Positions 38,641-52,612 of a DNA stretch of 64,000 nucleotides are shown one piece after another. Every line of letters starts with the position of its first letter. Within the stretch, counting starts at the first letter, position 1. The notes beneath the pieces were generated by a model. That model was not told the origin of the DNA and did no database searches. It worked only from the letters and a program-made list of their open reading frames with translations. The position numbers and the translations under genes were made by a program. The stretch spans positions 681,960 through 745,959 of the forward strand of contig VXAU01000305.1 of the NCBI GenBank assembly GCA_013399695.1, written 5' to 3'. The DNA comes from Formicarius rufipectus. Taxonomy: Eukaryota > Chordata > Aves > Passeriformes > Formicariidae.

Positions 38641-41600
38641 TGAGTTCTGCATTAAATGAACTTGTCATGCTTTCTCTGAGTACCCTGGGTTCTGCATGCT
38701 TACTGAAGATAAAAGGCACAACCACAATGGTTTTGCATCCATGTTTCAGTTTGCTGCCTATAGATATGTGGAAGGACTCCAGCCCCTTGTCTAAGCAAAT
38801 TGGAATTATATAATTCTCACATGGAATTACACAAAAGAGAAACTCAGATTAAGATTTCCAAAACTACAGTCTCATGAGGATAGTAAAGAGAATGGTACTT
38901 ATAAACCGGTCTTAATTATTTTCAGCAAGTTCCTTAGAATTTTTGCCTATAGAACTAAAATAAGGAACCTGTTTACCCAGTTCACATCTGTGGAAGATGA
39001 ATTGACATAATTTGCAACCGTTAAATGTATTAAAAACTAAAAAAAAATAATAAAAAAAAGGCAACTAAAAAAAAATTTTAAAAAAAAATGATTCTTCCTT
39101 ACTAGGGGAAACAAATGAAAAATATATGCTTACAATAAAAATTTGTTTCCATGGAGACCAACTGGACTCCTGGGAGCCTGCATGAGCAAGAGCAACCTCC
39201 TGTTCAGAGTCACAACTGTAGGAGGGTTCAGTCACTGAATATAACTGAGGGATGGAAATTCAGATGAGTAACATCTTCCTCTAAACAACATGGTCCTGAC
39301 CTGAGTCTTAAGTGACTCAAAGTTTGTGGAGCCCTACAACAAACTGTAGTAGGAAGATACTTAGCATTTCAAGACCATATCTAGGAATAGGGAGGGCTGC
39401 ATACACTCCCAAGGAAATGGAGAAGAAATATCTTCCTGGCATCCTGATCTGCTACCTACCATTTTCCTAGGATTGCCCAAAGGCATCTACATTTGTAGGT
39501 GCTAAAGCCTATAAGAGATGAACTGAGAACTGAGGTCAAGTCTTTCATTTTCCATGGAAACACTTGTCTTATTCTCTTGTACTCAGTCCTGTGTACCGAG
39601 TCAGAGCCTTTTTCTCCTCATCTTGATAGTGGGTAGAAAAAAGGGCCTCTAGAACCTTCTTCTGCTTCCTTTACTTATCATCAGAAAAGAAGGGTTCTTG
39701 CTTTAATAATGAGAGCAAACATAATGTCTGCCTATAAGTTTTGGGGTTCTGTTCTAGCCTAATACATGTTTTTCAGTCAGAGTCTATTCAGCAAAAAAGA
39801 CTCTTCCTCTGGAAAATCTATCTTAGACAGAAATTGAGCTTGTGAAGAATTAGTGTGATAGGAAAGGAGAAAAGATATGCCTTATCTAAAGCACATATTC
39901 ACAGCATCTCAACTTTGTAAGCATTGAACAAGAGGTGGAAAAATAATAATCAGATATTCTTCCCATGAGGTATTGACTGCTCTGTAACCCAGAGGAGATC
40001 CAATAGAAGAAAATGAGCCCTAATGAGAAATGTTAAAAGGAAACAGAAAAATATGGAAGCTGAGTCATTTCTCTAATAATTGGTTATGTTCATTTCAGAT
40101 AAACTGCTGTGTGAGGTAGCTTTTTATTTAGCTACTTTTGTATGAACTGCCTTGTAAACAAAATAAATAATGGACAATAAACATAACAGCCACATATAAA
40201 CCTGTTCAAAATTTATCTCTGAAAACCTTGTCCTTTTCTAATCAGGGTCAGATATTTAGTACTTGCTAATTGAAATTTATTTTGTCAATAAACCTTTACT
40301 GCCATTTTTTTAATTTACACTGAATATGTAAGACTCTCAAGTTGGTAATTCTCATCAGTAAGAAATATTTCATACAAACTAAATATTTTCTAAATGTCAT
40401 GATGCTATTAATTTAATTTCAGTTATTATTAAAACTTGCTCACTTAATCCATCTGTCATGTCCTTTAAACACTATATTTGAAGAAGTCATTCAGAAATGG
40501 CTGTATAAGGTGGCCTAAGCAGACAATGAATCAGAAAAGAACTCTAGTCCTATATCTACAAGTCTCTAAAACTGTCAAAGTGGGTATATCAAGTAATTAA
40601 TCATTAACTATAAATGGAACCTATTTTACATCCATCATATCTTTGGGTAGAATTAGCAAATACTTAAAAAGCTGTAATCTCTTACCTCTGAAACACTTAT
40701 TTTACTAGGAAACTTCTACCCAAGGAAATAGTATATAAGCACTATGGGGTTGAATTTCCCAGTCTCAGGTGCTTACATTTATTATAACTTGAACTGAAAA
40801 AAAAAAAAAATCAACAAAATCTTATGTTCGATCTCTCCAACAAAATCATATAGGTTAGTAGATCCCACTGTGATTATGATATTAATGTCTCCTGCCAACA
40901 TATAGAATGACCCATTAAAACCACAACAGTCCAGCAGTAAAACACATTTAATACCACCAAGTAGGATCTTTATGAAAATGATTCTCCCACAGTGAATCCT
41001 TCACTCCTTTGAAGGGATGTAAACTCCAATATACAGTGCAATGTGATGACTTAATGAAAGAAAAATTAATTTTCCAGCAATGATGTCAACTTTTTAATCT
41101 TTCAGATCTGAGATACCTGATATGCAGGAGGTGTGAGCTACACTCAGTTTTTATTCTGTGGATCAAAGATGTTCATACTTGTGAAAGCGTTAAATCACTT
41201 TCTTTTAAAGAAGAAAAATAATATAGGAAAAGAAAATAAAAAACCAGCAAACAAACAAAAATCCCCAGCAACATACCCCCTTCAAACAAGACAAATAAAA
41301 AGAAAAAGTCATAACAAACCAAACATGCGACTGCAGAATTAGTCCCTGGTAATAATCTCAGTATAAAACCTATTGAGCTTATTTGGATCTAACTTTTCCA
41401 GTTCTAAATAATGAAAATTCACTTTCCTATCCATAGAAGTCACTTTTTAATCAGCTTAGTGTTTTCTTTCAGTGTTTAAAAACATTGAGTAACTCAGGCT
41501 ACTTACAGTTTAAGTAAACAGATCGATTCACACTATTGCTGTGTTTTATTGGAATGAGATTTTTTTTAAGTTCCCCTAAAATCAAACCTTTTCCTTACCT

Positions 41601-42359
41601 CACAGCAATTACCTCGATACTATCAGAGTATGCTAATTGTTTAAAACTACTTCAAGAATGTTTCTGCCTGAGGTCATGCAAGCCCCTTTGGCAATATGAC
41701 TATGAAGAGGGAATTGGCCCAATCAGTTTTTCAAACAACGCAAATATCGAAGTTGTGGGCCAGAATCTCAGATCATTTTCAGTCTTTGTGCAATACTGAT
41801 CATTGGTCTAAACATCTCTGGACATTTGTACTGACATTCATACCCATTTTTGGTTCTACTGCAGTGCTCAGTCATGGTGGAGAATCAGTACATACAGTGG
41901 GAAACTGAACAGAAACACTGATACTTCTGCAGCCAAAAATCTAAACAGCTCAGAATTTGCTGCAACAATCAGGTCACAGGCAAAAAGGTAGGAAAAACCT
42001 ATTTAAATGCCTTCCACAAAATCTGCTACTGTGACACAACTGAGCATCTGGAGCATTATAGATAAACATGCTTAAATGTAGAAGTTGAGAGAGCACAGAA
42101 CAGTGCTGTATACATGGTTTTTAAAAACAGTCGGGAGTGTAAATTACTGAAAATCCAAATAACAGTAGAAGCATTAGTACTTATTATTTTATAGAATCAT
42201 TATTATAATCTGAATAATCTGAGATATCCACCAGTACAGTTTTGGAGAGGTATTCTATTTTTTATTTATTAAAAATAAACATATATTTATTATAATTACC
42301 TAAGTCAGGGCTCATCTCTGAACACTGAAATTTCAGAGGGATAATATAATTTGTTGAAT
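38641..42359. other. Unique AT-rich non-coding DNA
   Basis: No gene found. A/T-rich tracts occur at 39038-39088 and 41205-41300 (CAAA-type). Nothing else recognised. Confidence 0.5.
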
Positions 42360-42535
42360 GACAGTCAGTTACCCAGGACCATGTCCAGATGCCTTTTAAA
42401 TACCTCCAAGGAAAGGGACTCCACCACCTCCCTGGGTAGTTGTGCTCCACCACCCTCACAGTGTAAAAGCGTTTCCTGATGACCAGACAGAACCTCCCAT
42501 GTTTCAAGTTCTGCCTGTTGCCTCAGAAAGGGCAG
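42360..42535 (-). mobile_element. Short CR1 LINE 3' fragment
   Basis: Antisense landmarks include CCAGATGCCTTTTAAATACC, GGACTCCACCACCTCCCTGG and CACCCTCACAGTGTAAAAGC. Only the last part of the 3' untranslated region is left. Recognition is clear despite the small size. Confidence 0.85.
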
Positions 42536-45500
42536 TAGATATTCATAAAGCTGAAATAATACAAATAGTCTCCAGGATAAAAACCCCCAACATACTCAAA
42601 ACCAAAACCTTTCTATCCAGAAAAGAGTTTTTCACAGATGCCCGCTGAGAAGAAAAATGTATGGTGTTACAGTAGTGCTTAGGCCATTTCAGACTGGAGT
42701 CACAGGAGGAGCTGATTTTCTATTAACTACAGAATAAAGTGGTCATTATCAAGAGTCATGGAGTTTTCAGTCCAGGTAAATGAGCTTGAAATTCATGTAA
42801 AGTGCTACAAATGAACAAGAGTGGTGAAAGAACTTTTCAATTATTACAAAACAAAATACAACACTAGAGTTGTAACAATACAGTTCTCCACTTTGATTCA
42901 CCGAGATGACTCATTCTAATAATGGGGAAATTTACTTTTGGGCCTAAAACGTAGTTTAGGCTGCATGTCCATATATCTCTGTCTTATATTATTCATTGTG
43001 CATTATTGTACTTCTTGAGAATCTTTGTTTTGCATATGCCAGAAGGGTTGTTAATTATAATGTCAATGTGAACACCTACACTTATGACATGGCCAAAACC
43101 CAATTTATTTCTCAGGGATCATCATCAAAACGCTCTCTTAATAACACCTTATACTCATGAGCAACAGAGAGAAAAGAATTATCTTTAGATTTGAAGTCAC
43201 AAAAATTAAATAGGTAGGCCTAAAAAGTAATTTTTGAAAAGCTAACATTTCTCTCCACTCAGAAAAGTAACAGTTCACAGGCAGTAGAACTCTAAAGCTG
43301 TATTCGTGATGAGCTGTGATTAAGCATGGTTTGATGAAAAAATAAGTGCTATTGTTTGTTGCTTTTACATTCCATATCCACTAATTGTCATAGACTTCCA
43401 GAGAACAAGTGTGACATTGCAGACAAATGTGATTCACAAGAATGATTTATTAATGAAGCCCTAATTCATGTATTAGTATGCTGCATAAAGAACATTGTCC
43501 AGAATTTTATAGATAAACAATCAAAGAAGTGTTAGGGTTTTTTGCTGCATATCATTGACTCTGGAATTGCTTTTCAGGCCTGAATGCCTCTGTAATGGAA
43601 GATGCAAACTGCAAGCACATTAAAAAATCCTGAGGGTAATTAGTTTGATACGTTACAGAAGTAAAGCATCAGCAACAGCTACTGTATGAGAAGTCAGTGC
43701 TCACACTGACTAAAATGACTGTATGGTGCAATGGAAAATTCACCTGTGCTGAATTTTAGTGAGAAAAAAAGGAATGAGGCTCCAAACAATATTGTGAATA
43801 CACTTAATGTCTATTTTCTGAACTCGATGATCCTAAAATCAGAAGACATCAGAGGGAAAAAAAAATGTTGCAAACAAATCTTAATACATTGAAAGAGGTA
43901 CTGCAAAAAGACCCAAAGCCAAGAGAGTGTCTAAGCACAAGAGCATTAGCTGGTCTGTCACAACTTCTTACATATTTAGGACAGAGAAAGTGTCCCCATG
44001 AATGCACCTACACATGTAAGACAGAAGCAGAAATATTTACAACCTTTCAAAGTCTCCATTTAAATGAATATTTTTCTGCCAGTTTTCTTATAGATTTGTA
44101 CTATATGAATGAACCATGAATGATCCATTTCTCACAAGTCATAAGTAGAGATCAACATAGAGGGACAAAGACAATAACTACTTTTTGAGTTTCACTTTGC
44201 TGGTATGTTTAGAAACTTAGTATATGGAGGAAACAATTCTCTACAACAGGAAGATAGCAGATATCCTTCAAAATACCATGCTTCAAGCTGGGCCAGCCAC
44301 AGATAAGTGAGGCTTTTGCAGTCTTGCATCTTTTCAAAATCCTTAATGATGTCATTCAGGGCCAAATAGTTTTAACAGATCCTGGAATCATAGGAAGCTG
44401 CATTTTAAAATGTGTGTTATAACAGGTAGTCCTACACATCAATCAGATAATACAGTGCCCAAACTAGGTAGCTAAGATATCTGTAAAAGCATAAGTTCTA
44501 TATGATTTTGAAAAATGAATCTCACATTTAATTAGTTGAGTATAATAAAGTTCAGATTCTTATAGCTTCTGCCTTTTCTTCTTTAACTAAGAGTGAAATA
44601 TCTGTTTCAACATTTATCATATTTAAGGATCCCTACTGACTGTCAGAATAACAATGTGTAAATCCCAGCAAAGAGTTGTTTTCCACATCTCAACTATTCA
44701 AAGAAGAGCCAGATCTAAGATTTATAAATAATTAGGAATGCAGACATGATAGAATCTTAACAAAGCATATGAGCATTTGTTTGCTAATGATTGATGAGAG
44801 CAGGTACACTACAGAGAGTAGCACTCTTTGTCAAGATGAATTGCTTTTTCTTTTACAAGCATTCATTTTTTTAATCTATTGTGATATTAAAATGTAATAT
44901 CATTCATCTGAATGTCCTCATTTAAAATATGGTGCATGTGATTTATCCTGGGAATAAACAAGCTAAGTTTAGGTTGAAATGAGATATAAATGAAGTTAAT
45001 GGAAAACTGCATTCTGCCCACCTGACAATTTGTTCCTAAGTCTATTTTTTATTGTTATCAGCAAGAAAAAGAAACTTAAAGGGACTCCTTTGCTTCCCTA
45101 CTTGGTTTGTCTAAACAGGCCTTAGGGTTATTACTGAATTTATTATAGAAATCCAGACTGTGTCATCCTGAAAACATAGGTTTGAAATATTTCAAGAGTA
45201 AATGTATCTTTAAAAGATCTGGTCAATCGTAATGTTGGAGCTGGGCATTCTGCACTGAAAAAAGTACAGAATCATAAAAGTAGCAGACCAAAAAGAAGTA
45301 GTAATGGATTTAATAACTCACTCAGAATTGTTAAATTCTATGACCCGTGTTATTCAGGTCAGAATACATGGTTTCAAAGGTGTACCAAATTAAAGATAGA
45401 GACCAAGTCCAGGACATACGAATTTTGTTACTCTCTCCACAGTACAAAACCTTTATGCTTTTAATAACACTTAAGGAAAAAAGACATTAAAAATTTTCTT

Positions 45501-45654
45501 GACCAAGGAACAGTAATTCTTTGGGATTCCACTTCACTTGTCAGAAATGAAAGTAGAATAAAATATTCAAAACCCAGAGACTGAAATAGCAACTGTCTTT
45601 TGGAACTGGATGTTGTAAGTAAACATAAAACCAGCAGCCAACAGAGTCAGAAGG
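42536..45654. other. Unique AT-rich non-coding DNA
   Basis: No protein-like frame or recognisable repeat. The 84-codon + frame at 43865-44119 begins in an A run and has no supporting features. Confidence 0.5.
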
Positions 45655-46458
45655 CTTTGCAGAGAAATCTGGACAGGCTGAATCAGTGGGCCAAGGGCAA
45701 TTGGAAGAGATGTAATAAGGCTGAGTTCTGAGTCCTGCCCTTGGGTCACAAGCCCCTGCAGCACTACAGGCCGGGGGCAGAGTGACTGGAAAGCTGCTCA
45801 GAGAAAAGGATCTGTGGTTGCTGGTCAACAGTGGCTGAACATGAGCCAGCAGTGTGTCCAGAGGGCCAAGAAGGTCAAAGGCATCCTGACCTGTATGAGG
45901 AGTAGTGTAGCCAGAAGGACCAGAAAAACGATCATCTCCCTGTACTTGACACTGGTGAGGCTGCACCTCGAGCGCTGTGTTCAGTTTCGGGCCCCTCAGT
46001 TCAGGAAGGACATTGAGGTGCTGGAGCATGTCCAGAGAAAGGCAGTGGAGCTGGTGAAGGGTCTGGAGCAGAAATCTGATGAGAAGTAGCTGAAGCAGCT
46101 GGGGGTGTTTAGTCTGGAGAAAAGGAGGCTCACGGGAGACCTTGTCTGTTTCTACAACTACCTGAAAGGAGGTTGCAGCAGGATGGGGATCAGCCTCTTC
46201 TCCCAGGTGACAAGGGATAGAACCCACCAGGGGAGGTTTGAGGCTGGATATTACAAAAATTGTCTTCATGGAAGGGGTTGTAAAACATTGGAACAGGCTG
46301 CTCAGGGAAGTGGCAGAGTCACCATCCCTGAAAGTGTTCAAAAACCGTGGATATTGCACTTGAGGTTCTGGCTTAGTGGTGAACATGACGCTGGTGCTGG
46401 GTTGATGGTTGGACTTGGTGATTTTAGAAGTCTTTTCCAACTTTAATGATTCTATTAC
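45655..46458 (+). mobile_element. CR1 LINE 3' part with recognisable ORF2 end
   Basis: This is the best CR1 in the window. Sense-strand landmarks run in order. It begins with CTGGACAGGCTGAATCAGTG (about 45672) and GAACATGAGCCAGCAGTGTG. It continues with GGTGAGGCTGCACCTCGAG and GGACATTGAGGTGCTGGAG. CTGGAGAAAAGGAGGCTCA and GAACAGGCTGCTCAGGGAAG follow, and it closes with TTTTCCAACTTTAATGATTC. The copy is 5'-truncated, lacking the endonuclease and most of the reverse transcriptase. It also has a small internal deletion at about 46220, where the conserved segment between GATAGAA and CAGGGGAGG is shortened. A terminal degenerate repeat of ATTCTATTA type marks the true 3' end. Confidence 0.95.
45814..46230 (+). 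pseudogene. C-terminal relic of CR1 ORF2
   Basis: The frame starting near 45814 gives SQQCVQRAKKVKGILTC and DIEVLEHVQRKAVELVKGLE, the usual tail that follows the reverse transcriptase in CR1 ORF2. A TAG at 46087-46089 interrupts it. Reading resumes in the same family with FSLEKRRLTGDLVCFYNYLK just downstream. It lacks all catalytic parts and cannot move the element. The 299-codon frame on the opposite strand is only its antisense shadow. Confidence 0.85.
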
Positions 46459-48914
46459 TCTCTAATTCTGTACTCCCTGGTTTTTATCTGTCTCTTTTCT
46501 CTTGGAATGATTTCTGGAACAATTTCTGGTATGCATAGTGTTTCATTCAGTGACTGATATTGATAAACTTGATGGCTGAAATTCCCTTTTCTGGAAAAAA
46601 AAAAGAAGACAGAGCTGAAAAGAAATATTACAAGACAAATATCCCTGAAGGAAGAAGCAAAACCTATAAAGTAAATGCAACTTGGAGTAGAATTTCCTGT
46701 TACAAGACCTTATGCAAGTCCTTTTGAAGACATCTTTGCTGAGGTGACAAGTTTAAACAATTTCCTTTTGCATAATATGCAATTATTATTACCCAAGCTC
46801 AGGTAATATAGTAGCACTCAGTAGGGAGCTCTCCTGTTAGATGTAACATAAAGTATTTTAAAGGGATTAATTTTGGACTAAGTGAAATAAAGCATTCTAG
46901 GCTAAGAATCTAATTTGCTTTACACTGGTGTATTTATAGATATATTGGCAAAATAAGAGCAACATAACTGTGAGATACAGTCAGATCATATTGTGTTGAA
47001 ATAAAATTGGAGTGTGAAATCAGCTGGGATTAGAAATAATAATAGGAATCCATGGAGATGTCATAATCAGCACAGGCCTAAAAAGACTGATGTTAGAATA
47101 TTGCAGATTTCTGATGTGCAGAATATGTAATCCCCAAGAATTCTCTCAGTTGTATACCAACCTTCACTTTCCTTATCTCACCCCTTAAAAGCTTTTCATT
47201 TGATTATACATGAAGGCATTTTCAATTTATTTGGAATGTCATTTTACTTATCCCTTCCTGACTTTTGTGAGAAGGCATAATATAGTTCCAAATTATTAGC
47301 TGAAGAACATTTGACTCCCAATTGTCTGAGAGTTTGGAGGAAAGAGGGAAGACAGGTTAATAGCTATGTCTTTCTCTCTGTCTAGTAAATTACTTTCATT
47401 CTAAAAAAGGAAGTGGAAGTTGTTTGCTTTTGCAAGGTCTTTGAGAAACCTTTCTAAGTCCAAGGCAGGGACAAAATGAGAAAACAAGAGAACTTTTAGA
47501 TTGAGAGTAATCTACTTGAAGTCTTAACAAGTCAATGTTCTGCCAAGAATTTATATAGAAAGGCTATTTAAGGAATGTGTGAAGGAGACAAAAGATCTCG
47601 GAAGAACACAAAGAAAATATTTAGCCATTTAAATCAGACTTATTTAAACTGAGAGTTATCCCTTCTCTTTCAAGTCATCATCTAGGGCAGGCAGGCACTT
47701 TCAAGGGTCACTTTATCCAACACAGAGCAAGTACCTATGTTAGAATTATAAACTTGATTGCTGTCTATTCCTCTACTATGTTAGATGGAGACCATGTTCT
47801 TCTCCTTACAGAGAATAGAAATAGAAAGGATATAAAATGTGTCAGGTGTGTTAGATCAATTCCATGTCATAGATGTCAAGATTGGTGAGATTATTCTCGA
47901 AATCCTTGATGGCCAAGAAAAATATGAAAAGATTATGTCAACTAAGGGGAGTGACACTTGAATACAGAGCAACGAATGCATTCAGCTATTTAAATATTTT
48001 ATTTAGAAGGTTGCACTCTAGGGCAAATATGCTTTTATTCTGGTTCCTTTTGCACTACTGTTATGTATTGCAAATTGCTTCTAAAAGAGAACATAATTTA
48101 ATACCAAATATCAGAACAATTTCCGTATCAATCACATAACAGTTAACAACCAAGCATATTATTTCTTAATCATAAGCCACTCAGATGAGACACAGAGTCC
48201 AAAAAGGTAAAGCATTTTGTATCGCTTACAGAGCACAAATAAAGATTCAGCAACTCAAACTCACTATTTTTTATTCTCTTTATATAGGAGTCTAGGTGAA
48301 AGTTTTCTGTAACATATCTTGTCCCATCTAAAAATGCAATGAGTAAGTTGTGACTGCATGATTTATCAGTCCAAACAACAATAAGTAGTAAATGTCAGTA
48401 TTGTTTCAGTTTTAGCTGCATACTTCTGCTGAATCAGGACCCTCCCAAAAGTTTTACCAACACATTTCTCCATTTTAAGAAGCATAAAAAGGACAAAACA
48501 CAGAAAAAGAAGTTATCATTTCCAGAGCTTAAATCTGAAATCTGTTGATCTTACAATCTGAAAATCTTTATCTTGCAACCATAGAATAGAAATCAGAGGC
48601 TGGAAGTCATAGCTAGTCACTCACTAGAAAATACTTCATAGCAGGGAATACTCTGTAGTATAGTTTCAGTTTATTAGAAATAAAATATACTCACTATCTA
48701 TAGGATAAATCATTTTCCTGAATGTCATCCTATCATAGCTGTCCTAGCTGCTCAAATAAAAATTAATTATGGCTTTAATAACATGTCAAATACATACACT
48801 ATTTTTTGTCTTTACAAAGAAAAAAAAAAAAGCAAACAATAAGTCAGATTTTGTGCATTTACAAATATTAAGATCTGATTAGTGAGAGATGTCTCTGCCT
48901 AAATTAAGATGCAA
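46459..48914. other. Unique AT-rich non-coding DNA
   Basis: No repeat recognised. The 88-codon + frame at 47873-48139 contains two CpGs and an Arg/Lys-rich then hydrophobic peptide, but no family is recognised and there is no exon or promoter context. 48577-48625 faintly recalls a CR1 3' end. Confidence 0.45.
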
Positions 48915-49410
48915 ATGAGACCATGTGCTGAAGTCAACAGCATGGATTTTATTTAATAGTAAGTGTGAGATAGAGAAATAGAATTAAGTAGAAATGGGTT
49001 GGGGAGAAAGAGAGAGACAGCTAAATCAAGCAGAAGATAGTCACCAGCCATGGATCCAGCAATGTCTTGTTAGTTCTTGTTCACCCTGGACTTGGTGGTG
49101 GGGTCAGAGAGTTGTTCTTCAGGGGGTACCACCTTTAAACAGTCCAAGTTCTGGGTATCCACAGAGTGGCCACAGATACTGTTCCCATAACTTGAAGGGA
49201 TGTGAATGACCAGTTGCTTCCTTTCCCACAGTTTGCCACAATGGAAATTTCTGTCTGGATACATTTACCAGGATGCGTTAAACAGATCTCACTTCTGCCA
49301 GGCCTGGAATTAGCACCTTCCTGTCACAAATTCCTCCCTTCTGTGCTTAAGTTCCCGTTCTGGTGGCTTACCTTATGGTGAGTTCCTTCTGTGGCCTTGA
49401 CAGTGTTTGA
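48915..49410 (-). mobile_element. Probable LTR fragment of an endogenous retrovirus
   Basis: The sequence is richer in GC than its flanks. It contains a run I associate with bird retroviral LTRs (GGGGAGAAAGAGAGAGACAG; GGTGGTGGGGTCAGAGAG; CTTCAGGGGGTACCACC). On the - strand an AATAAA lies at about 48951, near the putative 3' end, as expected for R/U5. Ends and target duplications could not be fixed and no TATA was found. Recognition is from memory and tentative. Confidence 0.4.
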
Positions 49411-49697
49411 GAAAGGTAACTGTGCTCTTTACATCCTTTCAACAAAGTCCTCGTTCTATGACATCTGGGCTTCTTTGGAGACATAACCAACCTCACTCAT
49501 TTGCAGGTGCAGCAGCAGCTCCTCATGAGCTAGTAGATTCCCTTACAGAATTTAGCAGAACAAGTTTTAAACAATTGTTCCAGTGGCAATTTAAATTTAC
49601 ACACACATAAAAAATAGCAGCCTCTATTTGTAGGCGCTATGCTGAAATCCAAATAAAGGAGATAGTAAAGTTAATTGATATCAGGTAACTGATATCT

Positions 49698-49789
49698 AAG
49701 TTATCAGATAAGGACTGATAACTTTGTCCTTATCAGCAGCTAACTGGAACGAGTTATAACTCATAAATAAAAGGTCATAAATGAGTTAT
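49698..49789. repeat. Cluster of overlapping inverted repeats
   Basis: AAGTTATCAG (49698-49707) pairs with CTGATAACTT (49715-49724). GATAAGGAC (49707-49715) pairs with GTCCTTATC (49726-49734). The two hairpins overlap and exclude each other. A perfect 12-bp palindrome, GAGTTATAACTC, lies at 49751-49762. ATAACTCAT (49756-49764) pairs with ATGAGTTAT (49781-49789). All matches are exact. The block is also dense in GATA-type cores. Confidence 0.85.
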
Positions 49790-49899
49790 TATCCAAGGAA
49801 GTTAGATCTCATTTAATTGAATTAAACAGCTTAATGAGAGATTCACAGTCTCTGTTCAGATAAATGAAAGTCATAGCTATGGTTACAGACACAGTTTTG

Positions 49900-50022
49900 A
49901 TGTTTTGGGGTATTTTTTTTTTGTATTTTTGGGTTGGTTGGTTTGTTTGTTTGGGCTTGTTTTCCCTCTGTTCACTTTGTTGTTGTTGCCTTGTTTTCGT
50001 TTGGTTTGGTTTTTGGCTTTGG
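49900..50022. repeat. G/T-rich low-complexity tract
   Basis: Consecutive GGTT, GTTT, GTTGTT and TTTGG units follow a T run. Same kind of tract as at 5.3 and 53.85 kb. Confidence 0.75.
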
Positions 50023-52612
50023 AAATGAATGCCAACAATTTCTAGTCATCCATGTAAGTACTCATTGCCATGAAATACAGTAATAATGTGCCCAGAGAGA
50101 AAAGGAATTCTATGAATGGAAAAAAATTTTTATGATTGCACCTCTTCTGTTCACATGCATACTGCAGGAGGAATTCGAATGAAAAAAGTGTCCAGCTCCT
50201 TTGAAAACTAATCAAGTGGGTCCTGGAAGTTAAATTATAGTAGAAGGGCAGATCACCATCTTGGGGTATGCACATAATGAAAATGTCCTTCAACAAAAAC
50301 GCTTACAGCATGCCACTAATAACCTTACCAACACTGATAGACATATGGACTGTAATAACCAGTTACATGCTTTTTCTTCTCTTTTATTATACTGTTAAAG
50401 AAATGACTATTTTTGCACAGTACTAGTTCAATTAAATAACTTTTTGTTTTCTATTTCCTCCTCAAGAAATACTTGAACAAGAAAAAGTGCAAAACCAATT
50501 CTAACATTAATTTAGACTTTGGTTGTCAGTCTCAAGTTCTCAAAATGATCTCAAGAATTATGGTTCACATGTCAGTCATTCTCAGTAACATATAAGCATT
50601 CTCATTACACAGGTGGTGAAACACTAAAGCAGAGAAAGACTATGCAATCCCTTCATAGAAAATTCTTACTACTAGATGAATGCTAGTCTATCTGGGTGAA
50701 GAAATGATCTAGCCATAGTCAATCCCACTTCAATGTAGATAACTGGAGTAAAGTATCTCCTGTCATCCTTCCCAGGTCTTTATTTTTATAGTCTTGCGTA
50801 TAATTCTTTATTCCCTATGACTTTTGCACTACATTCTCTTTTAACTTCAAAATAATATTTTACTCTTATTTCAAAAAGAGTGTGTGTAAGAGAGAGATGC
50901 TTTGTTTAAGAAAGTTTTAACTGTACAGAAATCACTCCTCTTTATTTGATTCTCCACTGTTTCATTTGACAATTAAATTGTAATGTTAGCAGAACAAAAT
51001 TTGCGATCATAAAATTAGCTTTATAGTTTCCAAACTGTTCTTTCATATTACAAAATGAACAGCAACAGACTTTTTTTTTCCCCTCAGCTCACAGGAGATA
51101 CATGAAAAAAAGAGCACTACAGCAAGAAGAGAAAAATTCTTTAAAAGTGTTCCAAAATGTTCCCTGCTCTATTGCTTCTCAAAAAGGCCTGCTGAGGTAG
51201 AATAATCTTACGACATGCTCAAAAGTGAGAGTTCAGGAATATCTAATAATGTTTGAATCCTGTTTTAGGTATGCAAAAGCTCTTCTGACTCTGGTGCCTT
51301 CTTTACCCTGTGTTCAGGTAACAATAATTTCCAGCTCTCGCCTCCTTACTGAAGCAAAGTCATAGTGAAGGACTCACAAATCTCTGTCAAAAATTGCTGT
51401 TTGTCACAGACAATTGTATTCAGTCTCATCACTGGCATTTAAGCACTTTTTAAACTGTACTTATTTAGCAGCTTGAAGGAAAAATGTCTTATGCTGAGTC
51501 ATGCCAAGACTTCAGAAATCTGAAGACCTGAAGTTCATATAGAGTTCATATCAATAAGTGACTCATTTAAAAGCACCAAAGACAGAAAATGTTAGTATAG
51601 TGGAAAGAAATGGGAATGGGGGTACAATATTCAACTTTTTCTGAAAATCAGCCAGTTATTGATATCTAATATTGATATTGTCCTTTCACCTGTATATGGG
51701 AATAAGTAAATTAACATGCCTGGACTCCAACTGAGGAGAATCCTAAATTCACTCCATATGTGGGCACCAGGCCATGTCTCACTCACTGTTTCACAATTAT
51801 CATTTCCTTTCACCTGAGATTTAAAATAATGGCTGCTCACTTGAATTTTGGCACTTGTTCACCTTTGAGTTGGAGTATTTACCTGTGTTCAGACTTCATT
51901 AATTAACTCGTAAAGACAGCATATCACAATTAACGCTTCTGGGCTCTGTTGGTCACAGATGGAACATGGAACCCACAATGATATGTTAGCTCTTTCTCTC
52001 TTTTCTAGTGCCTTCAGAAGTGCTGCCATTTGAGAATACACCATCTGAATCACTGAAAGTTAGGTACGTATACCCTCACTTTTGGTAACCTGAGTTTTTC
52101 CATTAAAAAGTCTCATTTTAATGATATCTGAAGTCTTGTTCAGATCATGTATTCCAACAATGCCTTTCTTCAGACTAACAAGATAAACAAAGTCAAACTT
52201 TGAGCTAATTTTTTAGGTTTCTGAATTCATGAGAAATGGTGAGTAGTGTTCAAAAGCTACTGATTGCTCCAGGCAGTAAATGCAAAATAATCGATACTAA
52301 AGAAAACAGAGATACTCTGTGCCCCATAAATACAGCCTCTAGAAAGAGACTGAGCCTGAGAAGAAAAAGATGTTGTTAACATCTATTTATTTAACTTTGA
52401 ACTCTGTAATTCTCCTTCTCCCAAAGGCCTTGTTTTATAACTTTCTCCACAAATCCTGGAACGAATTTAAAAAGAAGGAGAATATATTCATCTGTGCCAC
52501 ACACTGTGGAGAGCAATTCAATTTGCTTAAGAGTCTGCACGTGTGAGTATTTGAATGTGTATGCTGTTAGCAACCAGTATCATGCCCTGATTCTGCTTTA
52601 ATTTTATCCCAG
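50023..52612. other. Unique AT-rich non-coding DNA
   Basis: Nothing recognised beyond a short GT/GA run at 50880-50897 and a T run at 51070-51078. Confidence 0.5.

Noticed and set aside
38493..38813. 106-codon + frame
   Set aside because: Opposite strand of a CR1 fragment and unrelated flank.
45541..46440. 299-codon - strand frame
   Set aside because: It lies exactly opposite a CR1 ORF2 relic and is its antisense shadow.
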